Source of the DNA: Polyangium sp. 15x6
GTDB taxonomy: Bacteria; Myxococcota_A; Polyangia; Polyangiales; Polyangiaceae
Direction: 5' to 3'
Length of the DNA stretch: 64,000 nt
Assembly (NCBI RefSeq): GCF_029960785.1
Contig: NZ_JASBQE010000020.1
Coordinates: 62,001 to 126,000 of the forward strand
The position numbers were made by a program, and so were the translations under genes. Below the pieces are notes generated by a model. That model was not told the DNA's origin. It saw nothing but the letters and a program-made list of their open reading frames with translations, and did no database searches. Positions 1 through 8,236 of the stretch are shown here, one piece after another; the stretch's first letter is position 1; each line of letters starts with the position of its first letter.

Positions 1-1
1 C

Positions 2-685
2 GGGGCCACGTCGATCGACGGCGGGATCGTGGTGCGCGCCGAGAAAAACCGCGTGGCCGTGGTCCGTGGTTTGTCAGGGCCGATCGCCGAGGCGGCTGCG
101 AAGCAGATCCTCGACGCGCCGATCGCCGCGCCCGCGAGCCCTCCCGTGGCGCTACCGTACCGGCTCCTGCCGCGCGCGCCCTTGCCGCAGCGCGAGCGTG
201 GTTTCCTCGTCGATCACGATTACGTCAGCCGGTGGCTCGGCATCGGCGGGCGGATCCCGTTCGGACTCCACGCCGTCGTGGGATACGAGGGGCTCGAGCT
301 CCGGATCAGCCGCCCCGACGTGCTCGTCAGCGGGGCCCTGTTCGTCTCGGACCTCGTGACGACGCCACGATTCCAGGAAAAACTCTTCGCCGACGTCGCG
401 GGCGGGATCGCGAAGGGCGCGGAAGGAAAACAGGTGGTGGCCGCGAGGACCGGGCCCGTGGCGACGCCGCTCGGGGCCGGGATCGAGCGGTGGTGGACGA
501 TTGGAGACACGGCGATCTCGATGCGAGCCGTGATGGTCCCGATCTGCGGCGGGACAGGGTCGCTCGTGTTCCTGCAATCTTTCAACGACCCGATGGCTCA
601 GCGCACGCTCGACGGGTGGCTTCACTCGTTCCGCTGGAACACGAACGTAAAACCGCCCGTCTGCGAGGCGCTCGATCCGCGCTGA
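2..685 (+). CDS. Hypothetical protein, 5' end outside window
   Basis: The reading frame is open from the first complete codon, so this is the C-terminal 227 residues of a longer protein; a GTG at 29 could be an internal start, but nothing upstream marks it as one. The product is soluble-looking with mixed alpha/beta character, alternating hydrophobic stretches (VLVSGALFVSDLV) and no motif I recognise. It ends 5 bases before the stop codon of the convergent epimerase-like gene. No function can be assigned. The missing N-terminus may hold a signal peptide or a recognisable domain. Confidence 0.7.
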   Translation, partial: GATSIDGGIVVRAEKNRVAVVRGLSGPIAEAAAKQILDAPIAAPASPPVALPYRLLPRAPLPQRERGFLVDHDYVSRWLGIGGRIPFGLHAVVGYEGLELRISRPDVLVSGALFVSDLVTTPRFQEKLFADVAGGIAKGAEGKQVVAARTGPVATPLGAGIERWWTIGDTAISMRAVMVPICGGTGSLVFLQSFNDPMAQRTLDGWLHSFRWNTNVKPPVCEALDPR

Positions 686-690
686 GGCGG

Positions 691-1878
691 CTATTTCTTC
701 TTCGATTCCTCGTGGAACGCGCGGAGCAGCTCGGCCTCGCGCTCGGGCGAGAGGCCCGCGCGGCGCTTGGCCTGGCGCTCCGGGGGCAATGCATTGAACC
801 AGGCGAGCAGGTCCGTGACCGTCGTGTCGATCGGGCGGAACGTGAGGCCCGCCTTGCGCGCGCGGTCGACGTTGACGAGGTGGAAGCCCGCGCTCTCGCC
901 CTCGGGCGGCGCCCAGATCGGCAGGTCGATCGGCTCACCGCCGCCCGATTCTTTCGACTTCAGCCACGAGGCCGGGACCCAGGTGAGCTTGACTTCGCTC
1001 TTCGGCGAGGCCTTTTTGCTGGCCTCGATCACGCCGCCCATCGTGAGCGGCGCGCCCGGGCCCGTCGCATTGAAGACGCCGGTCGTGCCGTCCGCGACGA
1101 GCTTGACGAGCCACTCGGCGAGGTCGCGGACGTCGATCACCTGAATGGGGTCGTTCGGCGTGCCGGGGACGAGCATTTCGCCGCCTTTCGCGACGCGGAG
1201 CGGCCAGTACGTGAATCGATCGGTGCCGTCGCCCGGGCCGACGATGTACCCGGGCCGCACATTGGCGACGCGGCCCGGCATGGCTTTTTCGGCGGCCTGC
1301 TCGCAGAGCGCCTTCAAAGGTCCGTAATTCTCGAATTCCTTGCCCATGGTCTCGACCGTGGGATCGGGGATCGTCCCGACCGCCGCGGTCTCGTCCATGT
1401 TGGGCTTGGAGGTGTCCTTGTAGACCGAGATGCTCGAGATGAAGATGTATTGCTTGACGTTCTTCGCGAGCAGCTCCGCCGAGGCGCGGACGATGCGCGG
1501 GACGTAGCCCGAGGTGTCGATGACGGCGTCGAAGCTACGGCCTTCGAGGGCTTTGAGGCCCTCGTCCTTGTCGGGGTCGCGGTTGCCGCGGAGCTTTTCG
1601 ACGTCGGGGAAGAGCTCGGGGCGGGTCTTGCCGCGATTGAAGAGGGTGATGGCGAATCCGCGCGCCCGCGCCGCCTCGACGACGGCGGGCCCGACGAACC
1701 CCGTGCCGCCGAGGATGAGCAGGCTCTTCTTCTGGTTCGTCGGGGGCGGAGGCGCCGCGCCCGCGCCCGCCGCGCCCGCAGGATCCGCGGGCGGCGTGGG
1801 GGGCTGAGACGCGCAGCCGAGGGTCGTGGACGCGGCCGCGGCGAGCGAGCCGACGAGGAACGAGCGACGTTTGATCAT
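691..1878 (-). CDS. NAD-dependent epimerase/dehydratase-like, Tat-exported lipoprotein
   Basis: 395 residues. The N-terminus carries a twin-arginine signal (KRRSFLVGSLAAA) ending in a lipobox with Cys22, followed by a Pro/Ala-rich linker to about residue 48. The domain then opens with the Rossmann motif GGTGFVG (57-63), typical of extended SDR epimerases and of the CSP41/isoflavone-reductase-like group. Tat export suits a protein that folds, possibly with bound NAD, before crossing the membrane. The usual YxxxK pair is not obvious, so the substrate is unknown. It is the last of three minus-strand genes (lipoprotein 3533, DHH protein 2862, this one) with gaps of 71 and 57 bases and may be cotranscribed with them. 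Family confident; reaction unknown. Confidence 0.8.
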   Translation of the reverse strand: MIKRRSFLVGSLAAAASTTLGCASQPPTPPADPAGAAGAGAAPPPPTNQKKSLLILGGTGFVGPAVVEAARARGFAITLFNRGKTRPELFPDVEKLRGNRDPDKDEGLKALEGRSFDAVIDTSGYVPRIVRASAELLAKNVKQYIFISSISVYKDTSKPNMDETAAVGTIPDPTVETMGKEFENYGPLKALCEQAAEKAMPGRVANVRPGYIVGPGDGTDRFTYWPLRVAKGGEMLVPGTPNDPIQVIDVRDLAEWLVKLVADGTTGVFNATGPGAPLTMGGVIEASKKASPKSEVKLTWVPASWLKSKESGGGEPIDLPIWAPPEGESAGFHLVNVDRARKAGLTFRPIDTTVTDLLAWFNALPPERQAKRRAGLSPEREAELLRAFHEESKKK

Positions 1879-1935
1879 GGCGAGGGATGGACGACGGCGC
1901 AGGAGGGTTGTGAACGACGATCGCGCAGACAGCGA

Positions 1936-2862
1936 TCAGCCATCTTCGTTGATGCGGGCGATGAGGGTCTTCAGGACCTCGTCGGCCTTGTCGTTGTCGA
2001 TCTGGCAGGTGCCGGCCGCCTCGTGCCCGCCGCCGCCGTATTCGAGCATGAGCGTGCCGACGTTCGTCTTGCTGCTGCGGTCGAGGATCGATTTGCCGGT
2101 GGCGAAGACGGTGTTCTGCTTCTTGAGGCCCCACATCACGTGGATCGAGATGTTGCACTCCGGGTGGAGCGCGTAGATCACGAAACGGTTGCCCGCCCAG
2201 ATCGTCTCCTCGTTCCGGAGGTCGAGCACGACGAGGTTTTTGTGCACCGTGGAGCAGCGGCGGATCTGCTCCTTGAACCGCTCCTCGTGCTCGAAATACA
2301 TGTCGACGCGCTCCTTGACGTCGGGCATCTCGAGGATCTCTTCGACCGAATGCTGCAGACACGCGTCGATGAGGCGCATCATGAGGTCGTAGTTCGAGAT
2401 GCGGAACTGCCGGAATCGGCCGAGGCCGGTGCGCGCATCCATGAGGTAGTTGAGGAGGACCCAGCCTTTCGGCGAGAGGATCTCGTCGCGGGAGAACTGC
2501 GCGGCGTCGGCCTTGTCGACGGCCTCCATCATCTCGTCGGGGATGTCGGCAAACCTCTCTTTGCCGCCGTAATGGCGCCAGACGACACGCGCAGCGGAGG
2601 GGGCGTGGGGGTCGATGATGTGGTTGTCGTGCTTGCCGACCCGCTGCGTCTCGCTCGCGTGGTGATCGAAGGCGAGGTGGACGCCCGCGACGTACGGGAG
2701 GTTCGTCGTGATGTCACGCTCGGTGACGGGGACCTTGCCGTCCTGCATGTCCTTCGGGTGGACGAACTTGATTTCGTCGAGGATGCCGAGCTTCTTCAAG
2801 AGGACGGCGCACACGAGGCCGTCGAAGTCGCTCCGCGTCACCAGCCGGTACTTTTCCGCCAT
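1936..2862 (-). CDS. DHH-family phosphoesterase (exopolyphosphatase-like)
   Basis: 308 residues. The N-terminal DHH domain shows RSDFDG (10-15), which supplies metal-binding aspartates, and the family signature DHH at 66-68 (FDHHAS). The C-terminal DHHA1 domain ends with the glycine-rich substrate loop GGGGHEAAGT near residue 280. Proteins of this layout are manganese-dependent phosphoesterases acting on polyphosphate, oligonucleotides or cyclic dinucleotides. The short form without extra domains resembles proteins annotated as exopolyphosphatase-like rather than RecJ. It has no signal peptide, so it should be cytoplasmic. It lies 57 bases upstream of the epimerase-like gene. The exact substrate cannot be read from the sequence. 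Confidence 0.85.
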   Translation of the reverse strand: MAEKYRLVTRSDFDGLVCAVLLKKLGILDEIKFVHPKDMQDGKVPVTERDITTNLPYVAGVHLAFDHHASETQRVGKHDNHIIDPHAPSAARVVWRHYGGKERFADIPDEMMEAVDKADAAQFSRDEILSPKGWVLLNYLMDARTGLGRFRQFRISNYDLMMRLIDACLQHSVEEILEMPDVKERVDMYFEHEERFKEQIRRCSTVHKNLVVLDLRNEETIWAGNRFVIYALHPECNISIHVMWGLKKQNTVFATGKSILDRSSKTNVGTLMLEYGGGGHEAAGTCQIDNDKADEVLKTLIARINEDG

Positions 2863-2933
2863 GATCTTGCCCTCCGGACCGCTTTTCGCGCCGGAGGATA
2901 ACCGAGGCCGCGCGCGCGGGGAAGCCCCGAGGA

Positions 2934-3533
2934 TCAGGGGGCCTTGTTACTGCACCAGGGCTCGGCGCTCTCCGTGGAGATCACGACCTCGCCCGAGCCG
3001 GCCGTGAGGTCGACCATGCCCTCCCAGACGAGCGTGATGGCCGGCTTCTGGTCCGTCACGTTGCGCAGGATGCGCATCGATATCGTGGAGCTCTCGACGG
3101 GCGAGACGTCGGCCGCATAATCGAAGACACACATGCAGCTGCAGCGTGCCTCGCTGCCGTCCTCGAGTTTTTCCGGGGCGTCGGTCTGGGTGACGACGTG
3201 GACGCCATCCTCGACGGCGACGTCGATCGAGTGCTGGCCGCAGCAATTGAGCTGCATGCGCGCGTCGAGCAGGCCGAGCGTGCGTGTTTCGGGGTCGTAA
3301 TTCCAGAGGAGGCGCTCGGCGTCGCAATACGTGGCCGGATCGGGGGACGGCGGGATCTTCGCGCCCTCCGAGCCGGCGGCGAGGAAGCCGCCACACGCGC
3401 TGAACGAGGGCTTGATGTCGAGCGAAGCGCCGGGCGGCGTATTGTCGCTGCTGCTCCCGCCCTCGCCGCTGCTACAGGCGAGGAAGGAGGTCGCGGAAAG
3501 GATCAAAATTCCAAGGATGCCAAGCATTTTCAT
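2934..3533 (-). CDS. Putative lipoprotein of unknown function
   Basis: 199 residues. A hydrophobic signal (MKMLGILGILILSATSF) ends in a lipobox LAC with Cys20, followed by a Ser/Gly-rich linker typical of myxobacterial lipoproteins. The mature part contains six or more cysteines (CNCC-like and CSCMC groups), suggesting disulfides outside the cytoplasm. The frame stays open upstream, but the ATG at 3533 is chosen because it begins the signal peptide. It is first of three minus-strand genes that may form an operon with the DHH phosphoesterase and the epimerase-like protein. I do not recognise a domain. Confidence 0.75.
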   Translation of the reverse strand: MKMLGILGILILSATSFLACSSGEGGSSSDNTPPGASLDIKPSFSACGGFLAAGSEGAKIPPSPDPATYCDAERLLWNYDPETRTLGLLDARMQLNCCGQHSIDVAVEDGVHVVTQTDAPEKLEDGSEARCSCMCVFDYAADVSPVESSTISMRILRNVTDQKPAITLVWEGMVDLTAGSGEVVISTESAEPWCSNKAP

Positions 3534-3664
3534 CGTGCGTCTCCTGATCGAGCGGGCGCCGGGGTGCGGTGCCCATAACGAATGGAGGCACGAGCGGGAG
3601 CGACACGTCAAGGCGGTCGCACGGGCCCCGCGGCGAAAAGGCGTGCTCGACGCAGGCGTCGGGC

Positions 3665-4426
3665 TCAGGGGCGGAAGAGCCAGCCCCCGTCGACGGGCAC
3701 CGTCGCGCCGGTGGTGAACGTGGCCGCGGTGCAGAGGTAGAGCACGGCCTGAGCGACCTCGTCGGGGTCGCCGATGCGCGCAAGCGGGTGATACGTCTCT
3801 GCCATCGCCTTGATGGTCTGCGGGTCGTGGTTGGTGAAGCCGCGAAACGTATCGGTATCGATCGAGCCCGGAGCGATCGCATTGACGCGGATCCCCTGGC
3901 GAGCATATTCGAGGGCGGCCGTCTCCGTGAGGCTCTCCATCGCGCGCTTCGTCGCGCCATAAGGGCCGAGGCCCGGGAAGGAACGCTTCCCGACCGCGGA
4001 CGAGACATTCACGATCGCCCCGCCGCCTCCCTGGGCGAGCATCTGGCGAATCTCGGCCCGCATGGCCCAGAAGACGCCCGTGAGATTGGTCTGGAGGATG
4101 GCGTCCCAATTCTCGTCGCTGCACTCGACGATCGGAACGACCGCGCCCGTGATGCCGGGGACGTTGACCGCATAGTCGAGCCGGCCGAAGGTGGACACGG
4201 CCGCCTGCACAGAAGCCTCCACGTCGGCCTTTCGCGTGATGTCGGTCGGCACGTAATGCGCTCGCCCGCCCGCGCTGGTGATCGCGTCGGCCACGGCCTC
4301 GCCCGCGCCTTCGCGCCGCGCCGCCACCACGACGGCCGCCCCAGCCCGCCCAAACGCCAGCGCAGACGCCTTGCCGATCCCGCCGCTGCCGCCGATCACA
4401 AGCGCAACCTTGCCCGTGGCATTCAT
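3665..4426 (-). CDS. SDR-family NAD(P)-dependent oxidoreductase
   Basis: 253 residues, the normal size for a classical short-chain dehydrogenase. The cofactor loop is GGSGGIG (12-18). The catalytic residues are Ser143 in NVSS, Tyr156 and Lys160 in YGATK, at the canonical spacing. The usual NNAG motif is replaced by VNVPG near 87-91, a minor departure. The C-terminus (GATVPVDGG) is typical of the family. It likely oxidises or reduces a small alcohol or ketone in the cytoplasm; the substrate is unknown. It is divergent from the cysteine desulfurase gene, with 134 bases between the starts. Confidence 0.9.
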   Translation of the reverse strand: MNATGKVALVIGGSGGIGKASALAFGRAGAAVVVAARREGAGEAVADAITSAGGRAHYVPTDITRKADVEASVQAAVSTFGRLDYAVNVPGITGAVVPIVECSDENWDAILQTNLTGVFWAMRAEIRQMLAQGGGGAIVNVSSAVGKRSFPGLGPYGATKRAMESLTETAALEYARQGIRVNAIAPGSIDTDTFRGFTNHDPQTIKAMAETYHPLARIGDPDEVAQAVLYLCTAATFTTGATVPVDGGWLFRP

Positions 4427-4560
4427 TCGTATCCTCCTCGTATTGCTCCGCGCGGCGAAGCAGGCACGAGCTCGGGCGACGTTGTCAAGGCAGGCGCACG
4501 AGCTCTACGGTGAAAGGGCGAGCTTGACGCGAAGGCGGGGGCTGAGTACCGCGAGAGATC

Positions 4561-5700
4561 GTGCACGCCGAAGATCCGATCTACCTCGACTACAACGCGT
4601 CGACGCCGCTCTTGCCCGAGGTGGTCGACGCGATGCTGCCCTGGCTGCGCGGCGGATTCGGCAATCCATCGAGCAGCCACGTGTACGGCAGGCGCGCGCG
4701 GGCCGCGATCGAGGCGGCGCGTGTGGAGGTCGCGGCGCTCGTCCGATGCACGCCGGAGGAGCTCGTCTTCACGTCGGGCGGGACCGAGGCGAACAACCTG
4801 GCGATCCGAGGCGTGGCCGAGGCGCTGCCCGATCGAAGGCACATGATCACGTCGTCGATCGAGCATCCGGCGACGTCGAAGCTCTGCGCATGGCTCGCAG
4901 GGCACGGGCATCGCGTCGATGTCGTGGGCGTCGACGCGGAGGGGCGAGTGCGCGCGGAGGAGATCGCCGCGAAGCTCGGGGACGAGACGGGCGTGATCAC
5001 GGTGATGCACGCGAACAACGAGACGGGCGTGATCCAGCCGATCGAGGAGATCACGCGGGCGGCGTGGCGCGCGGGCGCGGTCGTGCACACGGACGCGGCG
5101 CAATCGGTGGGAAAGGTGCCGATCGACGTGGGCGCGCTCGGGGTGGATCTGCTGTCGATCGCAGGGCACAAGCTGTATGCGCCGAAGGGCGTGGGGGCGC
5201 TGTTCATCCGGAAAGACATGCCGATCGCGCCGTTCATGCTGGGCGCGGGGCACGAGCGGGGGCTCCGTCCCGGGACGGAGAACGTGCCGTCGATCGTGGG
5301 GCTCGGGGTCGCGGCGAAGGCGGCCATGCGGGACCTCACGGCGGAGAGCGCGCGGGTACGGGTTTTACGGGACAAGCTGTTCGTCCTGCTCCGGGAGCGG
5401 GTGCCGGGGCTCGCGTTGAATGGTCATCCGGAGAAGCGATTGCCGAACACGCTGAACGTGCGATTCCCGCGGGTGAGCGGGACGGCGCTGCTCGCGCAGG
5501 CGGAGGAGGTGGCGGCGTCGACGGGTTCGGCTTGCCATGACGGGCACGAATCGGCGTCGAGCGTGATCCTCGCGATGGGCGTGAAGCCGGAGGAGGCGAT
5601 CGGATCGGTGCGATTGACGCTCGGGCGAGGGACGACGGAGGCGGAAATCGTGCGGGCCGCCGAGGTGCTCGCGGCGGCGTGGGTGAAGCTCTCGCGATAA
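4561..5700 (+). CDS. Cysteine desulfurase (NifS/IscS family)
   Basis: 379 residues from a GTG start. A PLP-dependent class V aminotransferase fold: YLDYNASTP at the N-terminus, ANNETG loop, HTDAAQ, and the PLP lysine Lys204 in AGHK. The catalytic cysteine is Cys325 in TGSACHDG. The enzyme removes sulfur from cysteine as a persulfide for Fe-S clusters or thio-modification. No iscU, iscA or tRNA thiolase gene is adjacent, so this may be a specialised or secondary desulfurase and I do not call it IscS. The loop around Cys325 is the short form rather than the SSGSACTS form of housekeeping IscS. It converges on the gene at 5704 with 3 bases between stops. Confidence 0.9.
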   Translation: MHAEDPIYLDYNASTPLLPEVVDAMLPWLRGGFGNPSSSHVYGRRARAAIEAARVEVAALVRCTPEELVFTSGGTEANNLAIRGVAEALPDRRHMITSSIEHPATSKLCAWLAGHGHRVDVVGVDAEGRVRAEEIAAKLGDETGVITVMHANNETGVIQPIEEITRAAWRAGAVVHTDAAQSVGKVPIDVGALGVDLLSIAGHKLYAPKGVGALFIRKDMPIAPFMLGAGHERGLRPGTENVPSIVGLGVAAKAAMRDLTAESARVRVLRDKLFVLLRERVPGLALNGHPEKRLPNTLNVRFPRVSGTALLAQAEEVAASTGSACHDGHESASSVILAMGVKPEEAIGSVRLTLGRGTTEAEIVRAAEVLAAAWVKLSR

Positions 5701-5703
5701 TCC

Positions 5704-6663
5704 TCAGCGCGGCACGCAATGAAGCGAGTGCGCGTGGGCGAGCTCGTCCCGGCGCGTCGCCGCGAGCGAGGGCCCGAGCTTCGTGACGAGCTGGTCCTCC
5801 CGCCGGCAATACGCCGTATCGCGAAAACTCGCATTCGCGGAGAGCAGCGCCGTCGCCGCGTCGTCGTGCTTTTGCTGCTGCACGTAGAGCTCCGCGAGCG
5901 CGGCGACCATGGCGAGAGCATGAGTGCGCTCTTCGCCCTCGTCGCCGCCCACCTTCCTGAAAAACGCGAATGCGGTGCTCGGCCGGCCCACTTCGGCGTA
6001 CACGGCGACGACGTTCGCGCGGACGGGGGCGGCGAACGCGGCCGCGCAGGGCGCGTCGGGATGTTTCGCGATCGTCCCGGCGATCTTCCCCAGCGAATAA
6101 AGCGCCTGCGTGTGGCGGCCTGTTCGCCGCTCGATTTCGGCCATCCGGAAGTTCGCCGCGAGATGGACGGTGCTCTCCGATGGGTATTGCGCCGCTCGAA
6201 AATAGGACTGCTCCGCCAGCGCGAGCTTCGACGGATCCTTGTCGGCCTCGCGGAGAAACAGCTCGCCGAACGCGAAATAGACGAGCGGAACGTAGTCGGA
6301 CGCCGGGGATTGCTGAATGAGCTGCAGATACCCTTTCCGCGCCCCATCCGAGTCGCTCGCCCGCTCTGCGGCGAGTGCCTCGGCATATTTCGCCCCCTCG
6401 GGCGAGGCCTTCACGCGCTCGGACAAACCCAGGCCCGCGCGCATCCGCTCGATGCAGGCGTCGACCGACTCGACCGCCTTCGCTTCCCGCGGCTCGGTCG
6501 CGCCGTCCTCCTCGGACCCCTGCGCGGGCAAAGGCGGCGCCTCGGGGCCAGATCCGACCTCGACGACAGGCGCCTTCGCCGGCTCCTGCTGCGCGGACGG
6601 CCCGCCGCCACACGCGGCGAGCAGGAACGAAAACGAGAGGAAAGCCGAGACGAGCGCGCGCAT
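5704..6663 (-). CDS. Putative lipoprotein with helical (TPR-like) repeats
   Basis: 319 residues from the ATG at 6663, which begins a lipoprotein signal (MRALVSAFLSFSFLLAACGGG, cleavage before the Cys). An acidic, Pro-rich linker follows to about residue 70. The remainder is helical, with repeated units such as ALAEQSYFRAAQYP and RTGRHTQALYSLGKIAG that look like degenerate TPRs used in protein binding. Open frame exists further upstream but lacks a signal and is not preferred. It probably sits in the envelope as a scaffold; no enzymatic motif is visible. Confidence 0.75.
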   Translation of the reverse strand: MRALVSAFLSFSFLLAACGGGPSAQQEPAKAPVVEVGSGPEAPPLPAQGSEEDGATEPREAKAVESVDACIERMRAGLGLSERVKASPEGAKYAEALAAERASDSDGARKGYLQLIQQSPASDYVPLVYFAFGELFLREADKDPSKLALAEQSYFRAAQYPSESTVHLAANFRMAEIERRTGRHTQALYSLGKIAGTIAKHPDAPCAAAFAAPVRANVVAVYAEVGRPSTAFAFFRKVGGDEGEERTHALAMVAALAELYVQQQKHDDAATALLSANASFRDTAYCRREDQLVTKLGPSLAATRRDELAHAHSLHCVPR

Positions 6664-6811
6664 GGATTCGAGCCTAGAACATCGTCCCGCGCAAATCGCT
6701 CGTCCTCGGCGGGCTGGACGCGCGACTCGACGCACCCGAGCGAAGCGCGCAGTCCGTCCCGGGTGGAACGTAGACGTTGCGCACCGCGGCATACCCTGTC
6801 ATTCTGAGGCG

Positions 6812-7645
6812 ATGCAGCAGCCGAGCCGAACGGCGAGGATGGTGGCGGCCCTCCGAGCGCGAGCGACAGAGCGAGAAACGCCGCTCTGCGACGATCCGTT
6901 CGCCCGCGCGCTCGCCGGTCCCGGCGGGTTCGAGGACGCGGCGCGTTACGAGGAAGGTTATCCGCACATCGAGCTCTTCGTGGCGCTGCGCACGGCGCTC
7001 TTCGACCGCGAGACGCGGCGCCGGCTTTCGCGAGGGTGTACCCAGGTGGTGCTGCTCGGCGCGGGGCTCGATACCCGCGCAGCGCGGCTCGGGCAAAAAG
7101 GCGTGCGGTTCTTCGAGGTCGATCACCCGACGACGCAGGCGGACAAACTCGCGCGTCTGTCCGCGCTCCCCGGATATCCGTTCGAGAATGCGACGTACGT
7201 GCCGTGTGACTTCGCGGTGCACGATTTCGTGGAGCGGCTCGACTCGAGCGGGTTTCGCGCGGACGAGCCGGCGCTCCTGATCTGGGAAGGCGTGACGTAT
7301 TACCTGGAAGAACCGGCCGTGCGGGCGACGTTGCGGCGCATCGCGAAAAAACTGCACCCGAGCTCGGTGATCCTGTTCGATCACGTGGGCAAACGCATGG
7401 GCCAGGGGGACGTGCGCGATGCGTCGTCGGTCGCGGCGCGCGACGGCGTCGCAAAGATGGGCGAGCCCGTGGTGTTCGGGATCGATCACGTGCTGCCGAT
7501 GCTCTACGAAGAAGGGTTCCGGCGCGCGCGGTGCGCTTCATTCGACGAGATCGCGCTGAACCTGACGGGGACGTACGACCGGGCGCGGACGTTCCGATTC
7601 CAGCACGCGGTCGTGGCGAGCGTGGCCGAAGACGTGTGGGCGTGA
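6812..7645 (+). CDS. Class I SAM-dependent methyltransferase (leucine carboxyl methyltransferase-like)
   Basis: 277 residues; ATG with GAGG a few bases upstream. The start MQQPSRTARMVAALRA and the region VVLLGAGLDTRAARL (SAM-binding loop with GxGxDTRA), followed by FFEVDHP and LLIWEGVTYYLEE, are characteristic of the TIGR00027/PPM1-like methyltransferases common in actinobacteria and myxobacteria. These transfer a methyl group from S-adenosylmethionine, often to a carboxyl or hydroxyl in secondary metabolism; the substrate here is unknown. It stands alone between lipoprotein and hypothetical genes, so context gives no hint. Confidence 0.88.
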   Translation: MQQPSRTARMVAALRARATERETPLCDDPFARALAGPGGFEDAARYEEGYPHIELFVALRTALFDRETRRRLSRGCTQVVLLGAGLDTRAARLGQKGVRFFEVDHPTTQADKLARLSALPGYPFENATYVPCDFAVHDFVERLDSSGFRADEPALLIWEGVTYYLEEPAVRATLRRIAKKLHPSSVILFDHVGKRMGQGDVRDASSVAARDGVAKMGEPVVFGIDHVLPMLYEEGFRRARCASFDEIALNLTGTYDRARTFRFQHAVVASVAEDVWA

Positions 7646-7648
7646 AGG

Positions 7649-8134
7649 TCAGCCGCTGTTCTTGATCGCGGCCTGGAGCTGCTCGAGGTAGCGAATGATC
7701 TCGGGCTCGCGCGTGGCAGGGATGTCGAGCCAGGCGAGCGCCTGGCGCAGGTCGGCCCGGGCAAACATGCGGTACACGCGGGACGACTCGGGCGCGTGGC
7801 TCCCGCCGAGCGCACCCAGAAACCGGCCCGCGCGCGCATGCTCCATCACGCTCAAGGCGTTCGCGACCACCCGCGCGAAGGTCGATTCGCTGACGATCGC
7901 GGCGCGCGCGGTGTCGGGCCCGAACTTCCGGATGCGCTCGTCGAGGCGGTGACGCTGGGCCGCCGTCGGCGCGCCGCCCTCGGTCCACACGAGCAGACGA
8001 GAGCGGTTGTTCGCGGCATGATGCGCCACCCAGGCGTCGACGTAGGCATTCCACTCGGGGTCGGTCGGCGATTGCTCGACGTGCACGAGCACGATCAGCT
8101 CGCCGAGTGTCCCGAACGCGAGCGTCTTCTTCAT
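7649..8134 (-). CDS. Hypothetical protein, possibly STAS/SpoIIAA-like fold
   Basis: 161 residues from the ATG at 8134. It begins with a beta strand (FGTLGELIVLVHVEQ), then helical segments, including a stretch where a tryptophan-rich helix (EWNAYVDAWVAHHA) precedes a strand (SRLLVWTEGG). That alternation and the size resemble SpoIIAA/STAS-like small proteins, but no diagnostic motif is present. There is no signal peptide or membrane segment. The stop lies 3 bases from that of the convergent methyltransferase. Function unknown. Confidence 0.65.
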   Translation of the reverse strand: MKKTLAFGTLGELIVLVHVEQSPTDPEWNAYVDAWVAHHAANNRSRLLVWTEGGAPTAAQRHRLDERIRKFGPDTARAAIVSESTFARVVANALSVMEHARAGRFLGALGGSHAPESSRVYRMFARADLRQALAWLDIPATREPEIIRYLEQLQAAIKNSG

Positions 8135-8236
8135 CGCAGCGCAAGATACCACGCAGGGCCGTGCTCGCCCGGCGGCGCATTTCGAGCCGCCTCGGCGCGG
8201 GACAACACCACGCGACTCGGTCATCCTCCACGCGAC

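Noticed and set aside
232-2901. An open frame of about 890 codons on the plus strand across the first genes.
   Set aside because: It is antisense to the epimerase and DHH genes, has an Arg/Gly/Ala/Asp-rich composition typical of shadow frames in GC-rich DNA, and shows no domain.
4427-4560. Sigma-70 promoter for the cysteine desulfurase gene (TTGTCA and TTGACG candidates).
   Set aside because: Neither has a -10 box better than three of six matches at the right spacing.
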